From the NCBI GenBank assembly GCA_028622995.1, contig JAJQJQ010000021.1, forward strand, positions 2,542,001 to 2,606,000: a DNA stretch of 64,000 bases. Direction: 5' to 3'. The number at the start of each line of letters is the position of its first letter. Positions within the stretch are counted from its first letter, which is position 1. Source of the stretch: Panagrolaimus kolymaensis. Its lineage: Eukaryota; Nematoda; Chromadorea; Rhabditida; Panagrolaimidae. The translations under genes were made by a program, and so were the position numbers. Shown here one piece after another: positions 24,101 to 36,502 of this stretch. Below the pieces are notes generated by a model. The model was not told where the DNA came from. It made no database searches and was given only the letters and a program-made list of their open reading frames with translations.

Positions 24101-26777
24101 TCAGTTAGCAATATTCCTGCAGTCCAAAAAAAAAAGTAAACTCAGTTTTAATTATAGAAAGAAAAAACATTTAAAACTAAATGTTTTTTTAGATATAAAC
24201 AGTTAATTTAAAAGTAAAGTTATTTGTGTTACTTTGAAAATATGTATTGCAACAAATAATAAACTTCTCTCCAAAAAAATAAATAAGAAACAAAAATATA
24301 TATTTTAAAATGAAAGAAATGCAACCATCGGAACGATAGGGAATAGAAAGAAAAAGGACACGAACGAATAAGAAAAAAATAAAGAAAGACGAAATGCAAA
24401 CACAAGAAAAATAAGTAAGTAAGTAAGCGAAGCGAGGAAGCAAATATGAAAAAAAAGACGGATGCAAAATAGCTTGGCTCAAAACGAAAAAAAATTACGA
24501 GTTATATTCTCATTCGTCGACGTCCGCGTGAGCCTTGAACTTACTTACTCTTCTTCTTTTTACTTACTTACTTTAACTTAAATAAATGCAAAATAAGAAA
24601 AGTAAAAGGAAAGGTTCTTTTTTTCTTTGGAACGAACACGTAACTTTGGAGAAAATAAAAAAATAAATAAAATAATGTTATAAAAAAAGTATCTTCTTTT
24701 TATTGTTGTCGTTGAGTGAAAATGGATAGGAAAATTAAGTGAAGTGGAGGATGATAGATAGATACAATGAGATAAGTGAGGGAAAGGAGGAGGATATAAG
24801 AATAGAAGATTCCGTTCCAAAAAATAAAATAAATGTGTTTGAGTGAAAATTTGATTAAAGCAACAAACATAGAAAAATGGATATATACGTTTGTAGGTAG
24901 TTAGTAGCGTTCAGGGTTCTATAAAATAAAAATAAAATTAAGTTTTTCTCTCTCGAAAATTTCAAGCTGCAGTTTCTCAAAATATTTTTTTAAGATCTAA
25001 AAACTTTTAGCTTAAAGATACAGTTTCAACTCAAATTTTTTTATAACCTTTGAAAATTCAATAAAGAAATCGTTCGCATAACCCTCTTTTTTTGCCTCTT
25101 CCATTAACCTTAAAATTTATTTATTAAGAAAGAGTGAAAATAAAAAAGAACGAGAGATCAAAATGCGTCATTTTTTTTTTAAGTAAGTGTCAACACAACA
25201 ACTAAAAATGCGAGTACCTCCATCAACAACATGAATAATAAAAAGTTTTAGTTGTCCCTCATTCTCTCCTTCTTTTCCGCTTGAATGAAAAAAAGTCAAG
25301 GTTAATAAAAAAAATTGTTCAAACAATGAAATATAGTTATTTTAGGTAAAATCGAATAAATAAAAGAAAAGTATGTATGGAAGTCATGATTAATCAACAT
25401 GAAAATATAAAAATGCGCAATGTGTGGTAAAACAAAAAAGTAGTTTTATGAATATCAAAACAATAAAGTATGTATTATAGGAAAAATGGCTGTTAAGATA
25501 GTTTAAAAAAATTAAAGGCATGTCTATCTATTGAAGTACTAACTAAACCATAAATAATAGCCACCAGTTTTAGTTCCTCCAAACTCGTGCATTTAAAAAT
25601 GTCAGCCAACAAATATGCTTTCAAACGGAAAATTATAGTGAAAAAAAAACCCAATACTTTTTTTAAAACCTATTTCAAAATCTTTTACAGTTAGATAATT
25701 TTAAAAAGCCTTTTCCCAAAATCAAATAAAATGAATGATAAAAATAAAATTCGTAAAAAAGCATCCATGATAAGCAAAACCTTTTCCATGACCTAGATGA
25801 ATTTAAGGAAAACATAAACTCATTCATTCATCTTTGGTAAAAGGCAAAAGCTTTTTAGTGATTTTATGTTTCAAAATTTTACTAATGATAAATCAAACCC
25901 AAAGCTACTAAACTGTCTTTTGCTACCAGCTAAAGTACCGAGTCTTTAAAGTCCAAAATATTTTTAAAAGCATTCTTTAAAAAAACGTTTTCAAATTCTT
26001 TCTAAGCTTTCAGTTTAAAACCCACTCATTCTTTTCTTCTTCCAACAAAAAAAAATTCTTTTAAACGTGCAAAATTTCGAATACATAGTTTTAAACATTT
26101 TTTTTTCTTCGAACAAATGTGTTTTCCTCAAATTACTTCTTCATGTTCTGGGAAGCAGAAAGAAAAAAAAGCTAAAGCAAATTCACACATTTCATTTTTT
26201 TTTTCATTGATTTTCATCCATCCACAAAACATAGAAAGAAGAAAATGAAGTGAAATAATGCGAGCTCAAAAAAAAAAACGACGACAACAACGTGAAAGGA
26301 TGGATGAAGGTTAGAGAGAGAGAAACGACTACGAGGACGTCAACGACACATGGCACATTTGCCATTTTTTTACATACTTTTTTTGCTTGCTTGCTTTGTC
26401 TTTCTCTCTTTTTTTGTTTTGTTTTAAATCTCAAGCGACGACGACATAAGTCATTCTTGCAATAGAAAGAAAGAAACAAAAAGTAACAAAAATGCAGAAT
26501 TAATTACAAAATGAATAAAATAAATAAAAATCAGTGACGAAATAGCGATAACATATCCAATAATGATTTAATATACTGTGCCCTCTAATAATAACAAAAT
26601 CTGTTCATAAAAAGTTCTGCTATCAAGCTTAGAAGTAAAAAAAACTGTTATAACCATCTCCAACAAAAACAACAAGCATTGAAAAGTCATTTATTACAAA
26701 AAACAAAATTATATTTAAGACAAAAGCCAACAAAAAATCAATTATTCCTAAACATTTGTGTACATTCATTCCAATCT
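18186..26777. other. 8.6 kb gene desert; CAGTT array thins out near 24.2 kb
   Basis: No convincing exon. Open frames are Lys- or Phe-rich low complexity. CAGTT motifs are dense to about 24.2 kb and only occasional afterwards (24970, 25567, 26011). Short AAGT runs at 24413-24426 and their complement at 24540-24575 form a weak inverted pair. A regulatory role for the adjacent EGF-like gene is possible but not shown. Confidence 0.55.
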
Positions 26778-27290
26778 TCAATTTTTATCCATATCAAAAT
26801 CAAGCGGTTTTCCATAGACGCTATCCAAAGTTCTTGATGCAGCATCCTAAAATATAAGCATTTGGTAAAAGCATGTCCATCGTGTTAAAGTTAAAAGAAA
26901 AACTTACAATAAGAATATTATGAAAATCATTAAGTTTCTTTCTTACTTTTGCAAGAGATTCAGTTTCTTTTCTTATACAACCTTGAATGCTTGAAAGTTC
27001 AGCATATTCGTCATATATCTAAAAAAGAAACTAAGTAATAAGATTTTAAAAAACAATAAAGCATAAAGAAAACTTACAGATGGATATTTTGAAATATTGG
27101 CTGGCAGACCTTGTAAATGAGTTTTTTGAAGGGCACTTTGAAAGGCTTGACAACAATCACAATCTTTTGAATCTTTGTTGGTAGTTGAAGCTCTAATGGT
27201 GATATTCAATTCACTGTGCATATTATCAGCTCGAATCGTTCCAATTCTTTTCTTATTTGAACCAAGTTTATCATTTTTCATACCAACCAT
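26778..27290 (-). CDS. Small conserved-looking protein of unknown function, 130 residues
   Basis: Exons 27078-27290, 26908-27018 and 26778-26846 are all phase 0. The N-terminal half is polar with a CDCC motif (about residues 46-49). The C-terminal half (about 72-115) is predicted helical with charged residues and could form a coiled coil (ESLAKVRKKLNDFHN). There is no signal peptide and no membrane segment. I do not recognise the family. The size and helical character would fit a small subunit of an assembly such as a BLOC/BORC or kinetochore complex, but that is speculation. It sits about 600 bp downstream of the HORMA gene on the same strand. Confidence 0.65.
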
Positions 27291-27892
27291 ATTTTTTTAA
27301 CAAACAAAAAAAAATACAAAATCTGATAACAACAGCAATAAAAAACAGACGAAAAAAAGTATCGATAAAAAACAATAAGAAAAGAACCAACGATTCTCAA
27401 GCTCCTATAAAATTAATAACGTTTTCGTGTAAGAACCATATTTCTTAGATATAAACAAACACCTCCATCATTTTCCAAAAATAAAAATGGTTTTACACCA
27501 GCAAATTATCTCCAGTTGCAACAAAATCAACTCCATCCTCCACAATGAAGATTGGAGAATTCAGCCTTGTTGTTTTATGTGATCGTCGTCAAGCTCCAAG
27601 GCTTTGCTTGTTAATGAAAATTTTGATAAAGATCATAAATCAAATATTTTGTTAGTGAAGCATTTTTTAAGCTTATCCTCAACTCAATCGAGGAGTTTGC
27701 AAAATTAATTTGGGTTTTTATAGTTATACGATTTGTTGCCCTCATTTCTGCTCATTGTTACCTTTATAACGCATTAAAGTCAGTAATAAACCACACAAAA
27801 AAGATAAACACAAATGTATGATAATTTTTTTATTCAAACTCAAAACTTAACAAAATTTAAAGAAAAAGTGAACCAGGAATTAATAACAAAAA

Positions 27893-29659
27893 TCATAATA
27901 TTTCTTCCATAGCCTCCATGTTCACTTCGAGATCGTTCTGAAAAATCCATCACAATGAATTAAAATAACGGAAAAGAAAAGAAAACATACCAATGGAATA
28001 GCATTATAACAAGAGATTGGACACAATTTTTTAGGTTCGGGTTCGCTAAAAATATGTTGGTAGAGTAATTTATTCATCAAAAAAGGAAAACAAAGATACC
28101 TTAGTTGAGTGTCCTGCCGATGAACAGGAGATAAAGGTCGCTTATAAGAAGGGTGAAAATCATCTAATTCACCAGAAGGAAGGCTGTTGAGATCTTCATC
28201 TTGGCCATCAGGTCGTTCTAATTGTTGAACAGGAGAATGAGGTTCTTCATGAGCACCTTCCCAAACGTTTTGATGTCTTTCCATTTCATGCTCAGAAGAA
28301 TGAGGATCATTACGAGCATGTTCAATAATATTTTCATTTGACATTTTATCATCAACAGCTGCATCATCACTAACTTCAGTACCAGGTGATTCAACATCAT
28401 TTTCTTTTGGAGTTTTGACAGGAGATGTAAGATCTTTACGATGCTTTGAAGGAGAAGATTTTCCACTGAGATAAAGAACATCATCATCGGGATCTTTTGG
28501 CACTCGATCATCACCATCAGCACCTTCTTTGTCACCACTTTGATTAGCACTATCATTTTGTTTTGAAGGATGGAAAGTTTCATTGGCGTTCTAAAAACCA
28601 AGAAATGAGTTAATGAGACAACAAAAGATTGAGGAACTTACTGATGGTTTATGAGAAAATCTTTCTTCAACTAATCGACGAAATTCATCAGCACTAGAGC
28701 CATTCATACATTTGGATCTAATTTCGACAATCATCCTAAAATGTAACACAATGTTAATGTAAAAAAGAGAGAGAAAGGAAGAAATAAGTTACAAAGTACT
28801 AGGAGATGGAAACGTTGCAATTGGAATTGATTTCAAGCTTTGTTTGATTGGATCATAAGGATGATACTTGAAATTTTTTGGAAGATCTTTGATGTTCTCA
28901 TTGTATTGAACCATGATAGCAGCAGAAGAATTTGCAGGAAGTTCACCGAGACAATCACAGATGATTTTTACTTTATCAAGAACTTCAACCAAGTCAACAG
29001 CAAAATCATAACCAGACGAAATTCGAGCATTTGTTGCATTTGGCCTAAAAAAACAAACATGGTTAGTTTTGAAATGAAAATCAAGAATAATATGAATACA
29101 TACATTTTCACATTCATAGAAGCGGTATTGTAATCGAATTCGAATCGCATGCATTCAACCATGTCATCAGATTTACCATTGACTATGACAGCGTAAAAGA
29201 ACTGAGAAACCTAAAAGAAACAAAATGAATGTATCGGTAGGAAATAAACGACAATAGACATACTTTTTTTTCTTTGATTGAACCAGTAATTGTTTGCAAA
29301 GATTGTTTATTGAGCCGCGATTTATCATGCTTCTGGTTGAATATGGGATATTTTCCATCTGAAAAACATGTACATATGTTAATATGTGGGAGAAGAATAT
29401 AAAAAAAAGCTAACTTACTTCGGTTCAAAATCCGAACAAATGCGAACGCTTCTTCTGGTAAAAGGCCACGATGAAAAGCATACGAAGAACATATGAACGT
29501 AGCGGATCGAATCAACCAATCAGCTTCCTTTCCAATAAGCTTCTCGTTCTTTGGATTGATGTACTTTTGAAAAAAGTCGGATGTTTCTAAATCCTTGCTC
29601 TGTAAAAAATAAGTAAATTATTAATGTACAAAGGTTTAAATAAAAATTACCTCATCCAT
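27893..29659 (-). CDS. HORMA-domain protein, meiotic chromosome axis (HIM-3/HTP-like)
   Basis: Nine exons: 29651-29659, 29419-29599, 29264-29358, 29104-29210, 28793-29044, 28642-28735, 28100-28590, 27991-28045, 27893-27937. The sum is 442 residues. The N-terminal half carries HORMA hallmarks: WLIRSATFICSSYAFHRGLLPEEAF (residues about 28-52), a FFYAVIV strand, an MRFEFDY strand, and a long helix followed by LGELPANSSAAIMVQYNE. Such proteins coat meiotic chromosome axes and control pairing and crossover formation. The C-terminal half is acidic, Ser/Pro-rich and disordered, with repeated SP motifs that could be phosphorylated. It ends in a short conserved-looking peptide (LEVNMEAMEEIL) that could be a closure motif. 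The first exon is only 9 bp, so the start is the least certain part. Confidence 0.82.
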
Positions 29660-30357
29660 TATTTGATGATGTTGTTGTTGTTGAAGATAAAGCAATATGA
29701 ATGATGAAAACGAAAATTTGAAAATTTTTACCGTAAATGGCAGAGGCAATTGCATCAAGCAATCGTTTACGGTGTTTAATGTTTTCGTTATAAAACCGCG
29801 AATAGCTTTAAAATACGATTCATTTTTGAACTCGATAGGTAAAAATATGCTTTCAATCAACTTTTTGTAATGTTTAATTTTGAAATTATTAAAAAAATTA
29901 CAGATAAGAATAGAACCATTTGCAATTGTTTTAATATAGGTGATTAGCACTTTTCTTAATGGCTTTATCAATTCTTATTATTTTTGTTGTTAAACTTGTA
30001 TGGTTTACATTCAACCGTTTTGTAACAAACAAAGCTTCCTTTGTAAAAGCTTTATTTTTTTGTAAGATTGTTCTCAACTCTCTATGTTGCTATCAATATT
30101 TTTCAACTATAAAACGGAGCTATAAGGATTTTGTTGTTTCATGGTTTCAGAGTGGTAAAAGAATAATCTGCAACAAATACAAGTGGATTAAATAATGTTA
30201 GACAATGGAAAGCTTCTTTTTATTCCAACACACTTTCTTCTCCCGTTAAACATACTGCTTTCCCAGAACGCAATGGATGAAAAAGACAACGATAAAGCAA
30301 AACATTTATTAAAATACATTTTCATAATTACAAACACATATAAACAAAATAACACTT
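29660..30357. other. Gap between the HORMA gene and DTD1
   Basis: About 700 bp holding the HORMA promoter and the DTD1 3' end. Open frames on both strands are low complexity, and I see no additional gene. Confidence 0.6.
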
Positions 30358-30977
30358 TCAATTAGATTTATCTTTGCTATCAATGGTAATAGTTACCGGC
30401 CCATCATTGATAATTGCTACTTGCATCATTGCTCCAAATTCTCCATCCTAAAATTAAGCTTCAGTTATTTTTGACATTACAATGGCTTCCTTGCCTTCAC
30501 TTTTTCTGGAACATACGCTTTCTTCAAATCTTGATAAAACTTTTCATAAAATTCTTTAGCTTTTGTTGGTTCCATTGCACGATGATAATCCACTTTGTTG
30601 CCTTTCAATAATCCATATAGTGTAAACTAAAAGCATTTGACATTAGTTTAACGAATAATAAAAATGAATGGCAAACCTGACTAACTACAAGAACATCCAA
30701 GCCTAAATCTTTCACAGATTTATCCCATCTTTTCCCACTTTGAGGATCATCGAATAGCCTAAGACTCAGGATTTTACGAATAATAAATTCTGAATCAGCT
30801 ATCGTATCATCATGTGTTATTCCAACAAGCACACAAAGACCTCTTCCAATTTCTGAAGCCTAAAAATGAATGTGAAGAAGAAAAATGAAGCAGAAAATGT
30901 AAAAACAAAAGAAAACTTACAACTTCTTCACCAATTTTAACACTTGCTTGTGTAACACGTTGAATGACAGTTCTCAT
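30358..30977 (-). CDS. DTD1: D-aminoacyl-tRNA deacylase
   Basis: Exons 30921-30977, 30677-30859, 30501-30626 and 30358-30447 are all phase 0 and give 151 residues, the usual DTD length. DTD removes D-amino acids (and Gly from tRNA-Ala) from mischarged tRNA in the cytosol. Diagnostic features are the N-terminal MRTVIQRVTQASVKIGEE, the SQFTL active-site motif split by intron 2, and the Gly-cis-Pro motif in INDGPVT near the C-terminus. It is head to head with YIPF5, with 343 bp between the start codons. It is the source-type copy of the DTD half of the chimera at 10.6-11.9 kb. Confidence 0.95.
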
Positions 30978-31320
30978 TTTTGACAAGCCAACGTATTTGT
31001 AAGTTAAAACAGGATCCCTGATGAATCAATAAAAATATGCAAATAAAGATTGACTTCAGCTTTTGAGATTCATAAAAACTTGAGAATAGCCAGAAAAATT
31101 CAAAGCAATCGAAATTCGAATGCTTCCAATCAAATTTACTCATTTCAAACCCTTTTTGCCAAAGTTTAGCAACGTCTCTTATTTTATTTTTTCTTCCAGC
31201 TCACTTTTCTTGTTACACAATCATTGCTGTTTCTCTTTCATTCTTCTAATTTATTTCAGCATCTATTTATTGCTTCATTAGTTAATTCATTACCAAATAC
31301 ATTCAATAAACTAATCAACC

Positions 31321-32192
31321 ATGGCAGATCAAAGTAACTGGTTTGGACAACCAGAATATCAAGGATGGCAACAAATTTATTACTCTCAATCTCAAATTCA
31401 ACCAGGTATTATTTCTCATTTTTTGCTTTTCCTTTGTTCTAATTTTAAAGCTTTTAGGTTCTTCGTTCAATCAAGGAAGTGGTTATTATGGTAATCAAGC
31501 AACTCCACAAATGTTTATACCTCAACCTGATGCTGTTAAAGGAAATGCTGCCCAAGATGATTATAATTATGAAAATGAACCACCACTTTTGGAAGAACTT
31601 GGAATAAACTTTGATCATATTCGACAAAAAACTTTTGCTGTTTTAAATCCTGTTGGTACTGCATCAGCTGAAGTTATTGCTGATCAAGATTTAGCTGGTC
31701 CATTGGTATTTTGTTTACTCTTTGGTGCATCTTTGTTGCTACATGGAAAGGTAATAGTTGTTTTGTTTGTGGAAGATGATTTAATGCATTATTTTTTTAG
31801 CTTCAATTTGGTTACATTTATGGTATTGGACTTTTGGGATGTCTTGGAATGTATTGTTTACTAAATTTAATGGCTGAAGAACAACGATCTATTTCATTTA
31901 CTTGTACTGCTTCTGTTCTTGGTTATTGTCTTCTTCCAATGGCTATTTTATCAATGTTTGCAGCTGTTTTATCTCTAAGAGTATGTCTTTTTTTTATATT
32001 CCTGTCACTTTTATATTCTTTTTGTTGCAGGGAATCATTGGTTATGGTGTTGCTGGTGCCGCTGCATTTTGGTGTGGTTCAACTTCATCAAAACTTTTTT
32101 CAATAACCTTGCAAATGGAAGGTCAAAGATTACTTGTTGCATATCCTTGCATGTTGTTATACTGTGTTTTTGCTCTTCTTGCAATATTTTGA
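31321..32192 (+). CDS. YIPF5: Yip1-family ER/Golgi membrane protein
   Basis: Exons 31321-31405, 31458-31750, 31801-31980 and 32031-32192 give 239 residues. Yip1 proteins are five-span membrane proteins of ER exit sites and cis-Golgi that work with Yif1 and Rab GTPases in vesicle traffic. Signatures are [53 protein letters not shown] and LGYCLLPM, ending in [11 protein letters not shown]...LLAIF. The N-terminus is a Gln/Gly/Tyr-rich cytosolic tail, as in the family. A chimeric copy of residues from about 80 on is at 10.6-11.3 kb. Confidence 0.93.
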
Positions 32193-32449
32193 TAAACTAA
32201 TTGAAGATATTCTATAGCCTCAAATAGCCTTGAATGATTTATTGTTTATTTTATGGGTTCATAAAAGTGTTATATATTTTCGTTTTTGCAAATTATTTTT
32301 TATTGTATTAATTGAAAATGAATAAATGTAATAAAATAAATTATTCTTTTTACTCAAAAAGCTTCTGAGAGTCTTGTATCGTTTTATCGACTATGTCTTT
32401 TACTTTTTTCTTTTTCTGTTACTTTATTTGCTTATGCTAAAATTTGAAG

Positions 32450-33460
32450 ATGGCTCAAACGTTGGAAGACAAATTGAAGCAGAATAAACTTATTGTTGAT
32501 CAGACTAAGAATACAGATAATTTTTACTTTGTTCAACCAACTCCAGGAATTGTTGTAAAGTTTAAAAAGGTTTGTTTCATTTCTGAAGTTTAGTTACAGT
32601 TTATTCATTCATAATTTTAGGCTCGACTACTATTTTCTCATGATGAAGAACAAAAATGTTTTTTGAATATTGCACATTGTATTGAAATTCCTCCACCAGT
32701 TGTTGATGAAGATGAGGTTTGACTTTCTTTTTTTTCATTACTCATTGTAATCGTAAACTTTTAGGCAAAGCTAGCAGCAATGATGAGAGTAGATGAATCG
32801 TCTTTTAAACTTCCATTATCGCTTGGAGATATGGATTGTGTCAAAGATAAAAGCGATCAAAATGCTTTGAAAGTAAGCTTCAATCATTTTCTTTATTCAT
32901 TATGACCACTTGTTTTTCAGTTCGATGTTGTAATAAACTCTGATTATTTTCATGAAAAATTTATGCAATCTGAATTTCATCAACAATTAACTATCGCTGC
33001 TGCATTAACTCAAATTGAAGCTGTTCATCAAATTCGTATAACTCGTTCATCGCAAATTGTTCTACGAAATAAGAAAGTTTTCGGCATCCTTGAACCTCAC
33101 CAAATTCCAAAGAATCCTCAAAAGCCAATAGAAGAAAAATTTCGAAGGAAGATTATTGATTTAACCGATTCAAAAGGTCCAATCAATACTCATCAACATG
33201 AAAATGTTTCAATATGGATTGAAAAAGGACAAATTTTCAAAGCAACAATAAGAGTTTCTGAAATAGTCTCTTCTTCTGCTCTCCGTTTAGAAGCAAACGA
33301 TGATCATTTGTTGTTGTTTATCAAAGGTGAAAGAAGAGTGGCTGATTTTTATGTTCCATTTGATCTTGATGTTACTTCACTCAATGCAAAAATAATTGAT
33401 GGTAAAATGGATGAAACAACAATTGAAATAAGTGGAAATTTTAGTTTCATTGGCCAATAA
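32450..33460 (+). CDS. PIH1D1: PIH1-domain protein (R2TP co-chaperone subunit)
   Basis: Exons 32450-32569, 32621-32716, 32765-32872 and 32921-33460 give 287 residues. The N-terminal PIH region shows PGIVVKFKK, NIAHCIEIPPPVVDEDE, PLSLGDMDCVKD and FDVVINSDYF. The C-terminal part is a beta-rich CS-like domain ending in FSFIG. PIH1D1 links the RUVBL1/2 AAA+ complex to HSP90 clients such as snoRNP proteins and PIKKs. The gene starts 257 bp after YIPF5 stops, on the same strand, so co-transcription is possible but I see no clear operon signal. PIH1D2 or a DNAAF-type paralogue is the alternative. Confidence 0.85.
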
Positions 33461-33841
33461 ACAATAAGAAAAACATTATTTTTGTTAATAAGAAATTCGT
33501 GTATTTTTGTTGTTGAATTTTTTAACTGCTTTATAATGTGTTTTTTTAATTGTAGTTTATTATGAATGTTAGAATAAAAAATACGTGTAGTTTGATGTTC
33601 GTCGCTTTTGAATAAAAATAAAGTGAAGAGAAAATAGCTTTTTTGTTTGTTTGTTGCATATTTTTAGATCGTGAAAATAAATAACTAACTTTTTCTCTCT
33701 CATCACAGCAGTTGTTTGACTTTTTTGCAACAATTTTTGTTCCATGTTTTTTACGAGAATTTGCTTTCAATCTTCTGATTACATTTCTAAGGTTTGTTGT
33801 TTCTTAAAATTTTTTAAAAGCGCTGTTGAGAATTTAGTGAA

Positions 33842-35886
33842 ATGTTTGAGCTACAGAAGTTTATGTATGTGCAAATTTTTTGCAATCATTTGATCTTTAC
33901 TTTTTTGTTGTCGTTTTTTTGCTTGCAAAAAATCAATGCAAAACATGCTTCTGATATGGCAGTCAGACAAGTACTAAATAATGTTTTTTGAACTTTGATA
34001 TTATCAAAAAGAAAGGTTTTTGGAGTTTCGCAAATTACTGTATATTCATTTTTAGTTAGCTTCTTTAAAGGTCTATCTTTCTTTCTTTATTTACTTATTA
34101 TTTTTACTTTTCAGAAATGTGCCTCATTAGTTCCACGTTTAGAAGCACTTATCGGAAAAGAAGGAATAAAAACATCATCAAGCATCCGAGAATCTTACAG
34201 CCATGATGCTTGCCATCATAAGTTTGTTTTTGCATTGCTTCAAATCTCCATTTCTCAACTTTTTGCAGATCCCATTTACCCGATATAATTGCAATACCAA
34301 AAACGGTTGATCAAGTTTCAGCTATAATAAAGCTTTGCAATGAAAATAAAGTACCTATAATTCCATTTGGTACTGGTACAGGATTGGAAGGTGGTGTAAC
34401 TCCAATTAGTGGTGGCATAACAGTTGATTTGCAAAAAATGGATAAAGTTTTGGAAATAAATGCTGATGATTCCGATTGTTTTGTTGAAGCTGGAGTTACT
34501 AGGAGGAAATTGAATGAAATTATCAGAGATATGGGAGTATTTTTTAGTGTTGGTAAGCTTTTATTTCGAGGCCATTATTCCGTTGCTACAGCTTGCAAGA
34601 CTATAGCTTCGTTGATTTCTCCAAAGTTTTTATTTATACCATTTTTAAGATCCCGGAACAGATGCATCGATTGGTGGAATGATAGCGACCAATGCTTCTG
34701 GCACCACTTCGCTTCGATATGGATGTATGAAGTCCAATGTTAAAAATCTTGAAGTTGTCTTGCCTGATGGCTCAATTCTTCACACTCGAGGAAAAAATCA
34801 TCATCCATGGAAATCATCAGCTGGGTTTAATCTAACTGAACTTTTTGTTGGACATGAAGGCGCTCTTGGTATTGTTACATCTGCTTGCCTCAAACTTCAT
34901 CCTCGCCCTCAATGTGTTAGTGCAGCAGTTTGTGGATTTATGAATATTAAAGATGCAATTAAAGCAGTAATAAATATTCGACAAATGGGAATACCTATTG
35001 CAAGAATAGAATTTATGGATGCCGAACAAATTAAAGCTAGTAACGAATACAATAAAAAAGCGAAAGAAATGCAATTTGATGAAGCTCCAACTATTATTTT
35101 TGAATTTCATGGAACTGAAAGGGATGTTGATGAACAAGCAACAGCGGCAGGTAAAACTAAAAATCATAACAATTAATTAATTTGTTGTTTTCCATTTTTA
35201 CTAATTTTTGTTTGTCCCTTTAAATTACTTCCTCATAATTATTTTGATTGAATGAACCTTTAATTATTTTTTATGTATGTTATATGTTTAGAGGAACTTT
35301 GTTTATTTCATCATGGGCGACATTTTAAATGGTCAAGAACCAAAACAGAAATTCATAATCTTTGGGCATCTCGACATAATGCTTATTATGCTATAGTTAA
35401 AACAGGTTCAAAAGGATTTAGCACGGATGTATGTGTACCAATAAGCAAAATATCGAATATTATTGTTGAAACTCAAAAAGATTTAAAGGATTTGGGACTT
35501 AAATGTAAGTAAGCACGAGAAAATATTTTTTGAGAAAAATTAATTATTTGCAGCTCCAATTCTTGGACCAATTGCGGAAGGCGGCTTTCATTGTTTTTTC
35601 TCCGTCGATGAACAAAATCCAGATCAAATGAAACAAATTTGGGAATTTTCTGATAGATTAGTCAAGTAACATTTTTTACTTTCGATAAAATCCATTAAAG
35701 TAAGCTCGTTTCAGGCGAGCTTTAGCTGCTGGAGGCACATGTACGGGTGAACATGGAATAGGAATAGGAAAGAAAAAATATCTCGCTGATGAACTTGGCC
35801 CAATTGGATTTCAACTTTTAAAAACTTTAAAAAGGACTTTAGATCCAAATAATATTATGAATCCTGGAAAAGTTGTGGATCCATGA
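33842..35886 (+). CDS. LDHD: D-lactate dehydrogenase-like FAD oxidoreductase, mitochondrial type
   Basis: Exons 33842-33970, 34115-34221, 34269-34552, 34650-35150, 35292-35504, 35554-35665 and 35715-35886 give 505 residues, close to the length of animal LDHD. FAD-binding signatures are VPIIPFGTGTGLEGG, DPGTDASIGGMIATNASGTTSLRYG and FVGHEGALGIVT. The C-terminal domain shows RIEFMD, STDVCVPIS and CTGEHGIGIGKK, and it ends in LDPNNIMNPGKVVDP. It oxidises D-lactate or related D-2-hydroxy acids. The usual GHxGDGNxH motif reads GPIAEGGFH, losing the first His and the Asp. Exon 1 is the weakest call: it fits in phase and length, but its sequence is hydrophobic rather than a typical mitochondrial presequence. 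Intron 3 ends in AAG. Confidence 0.88.
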
Positions 35887-36502
35887 AAAATCAAACAATA
35901 AACAATAAACAAATAACAAATACATACATATATGCATGGTAAAAGAAACTGTTTAAAAATATCATTATTATTTAATTTTTAGCAATTCACAATAATTTTT
36001 TGAATAAACTTTTATTATTTTGTGTTAGAAGTTTTTTGTTATAGCACTGCCATTGTTGTTGTTGCTTCATTTGCTAATTTGTTACATTCAGTAACTGATG
36101 TGTAAAAAACATCAAAAAGTGATTATAATTAATAAGTATAAAGTTTTATGGTGTTTGAATTTTCAAGGAATTTTTTATAATAGCATTCTTTTTTATTATT
36201 TTTTTTCTGATATTCATAAGACCAAAAACTGGCATATGATGAGCGTACCTGTATTGCTCATTGACCATTATTCCGAGCCCCTCATTTATGCTTTTTGTTC
36301 CTTTTTATAACTTTTTAAGATAATAAAATTAGTAATAACAAGATGAATTTTGAGTTTTTGCTTCTTTCACTTTCTGTAATTTTGTTTCGCGTACTTTTAT
36401 AATTTAATCTTTGAAGTTTCTGGCACTTTAAAAAAAGCATATAAAAAGGAAACTAATTTGCTGCACATTCTCATTTTTTACCTAAACGCGTAAAAAATAA
36501 TA
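35887..36502. other. Intergenic, LDHD to GPCR
   Basis: About 600 bp containing the LDHD 3' UTR (AATAAA-like signals near 35900 and 36003) and the GPCR promoter. No additional gene was seen. Confidence 0.5.

Larger units (their letters stand above)
1..24200 (+). repeat. Dense one-orientation CAGTT(T/A) motif array, left domain
   Basis: The hexamer CAGTTT or CAGTTA, followed by an A/T run, recurs throughout this interval, mostly 40-100 bp apart. One run is at 96, 138, 192, 235 and 277; others are at 20324, 20373, 20413, 20462, 20526 and at 21205, 21242, 21283, 21335, 21379. The reverse complement AAACTG is rare. The motif fills intergenic DNA and introns (ECH1 intron 1, both introns of the EGF-like gene) and keeps its orientation whichever way the gene points. 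About 20-25 bp directly before each copy are usually GC-richer and unique. Coding exons and the 10.1-13.2 kb island largely lack it. By base composition a given hexamer of this kind is expected only about once per 3 kb per strand. Function is unknown. Confidence 0.88.

Noticed and set aside
1..24200. CRISPR-like reading of the CAGTT array
   Set aside because: The constant part is only about six bases, spacing varies, and the host is a eukaryote. The resemblance (constant unit plus variable payload) is only formal.
1..24200. C. elegans Ruby-type piRNA promoter
   Set aside because: I do not see recurrent CTGTTTCA. The recurring motif is CAGTT(T/A) and it abuts the GC-richer stretch instead of lying about 40 bp upstream. 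A divergent system remains possible.
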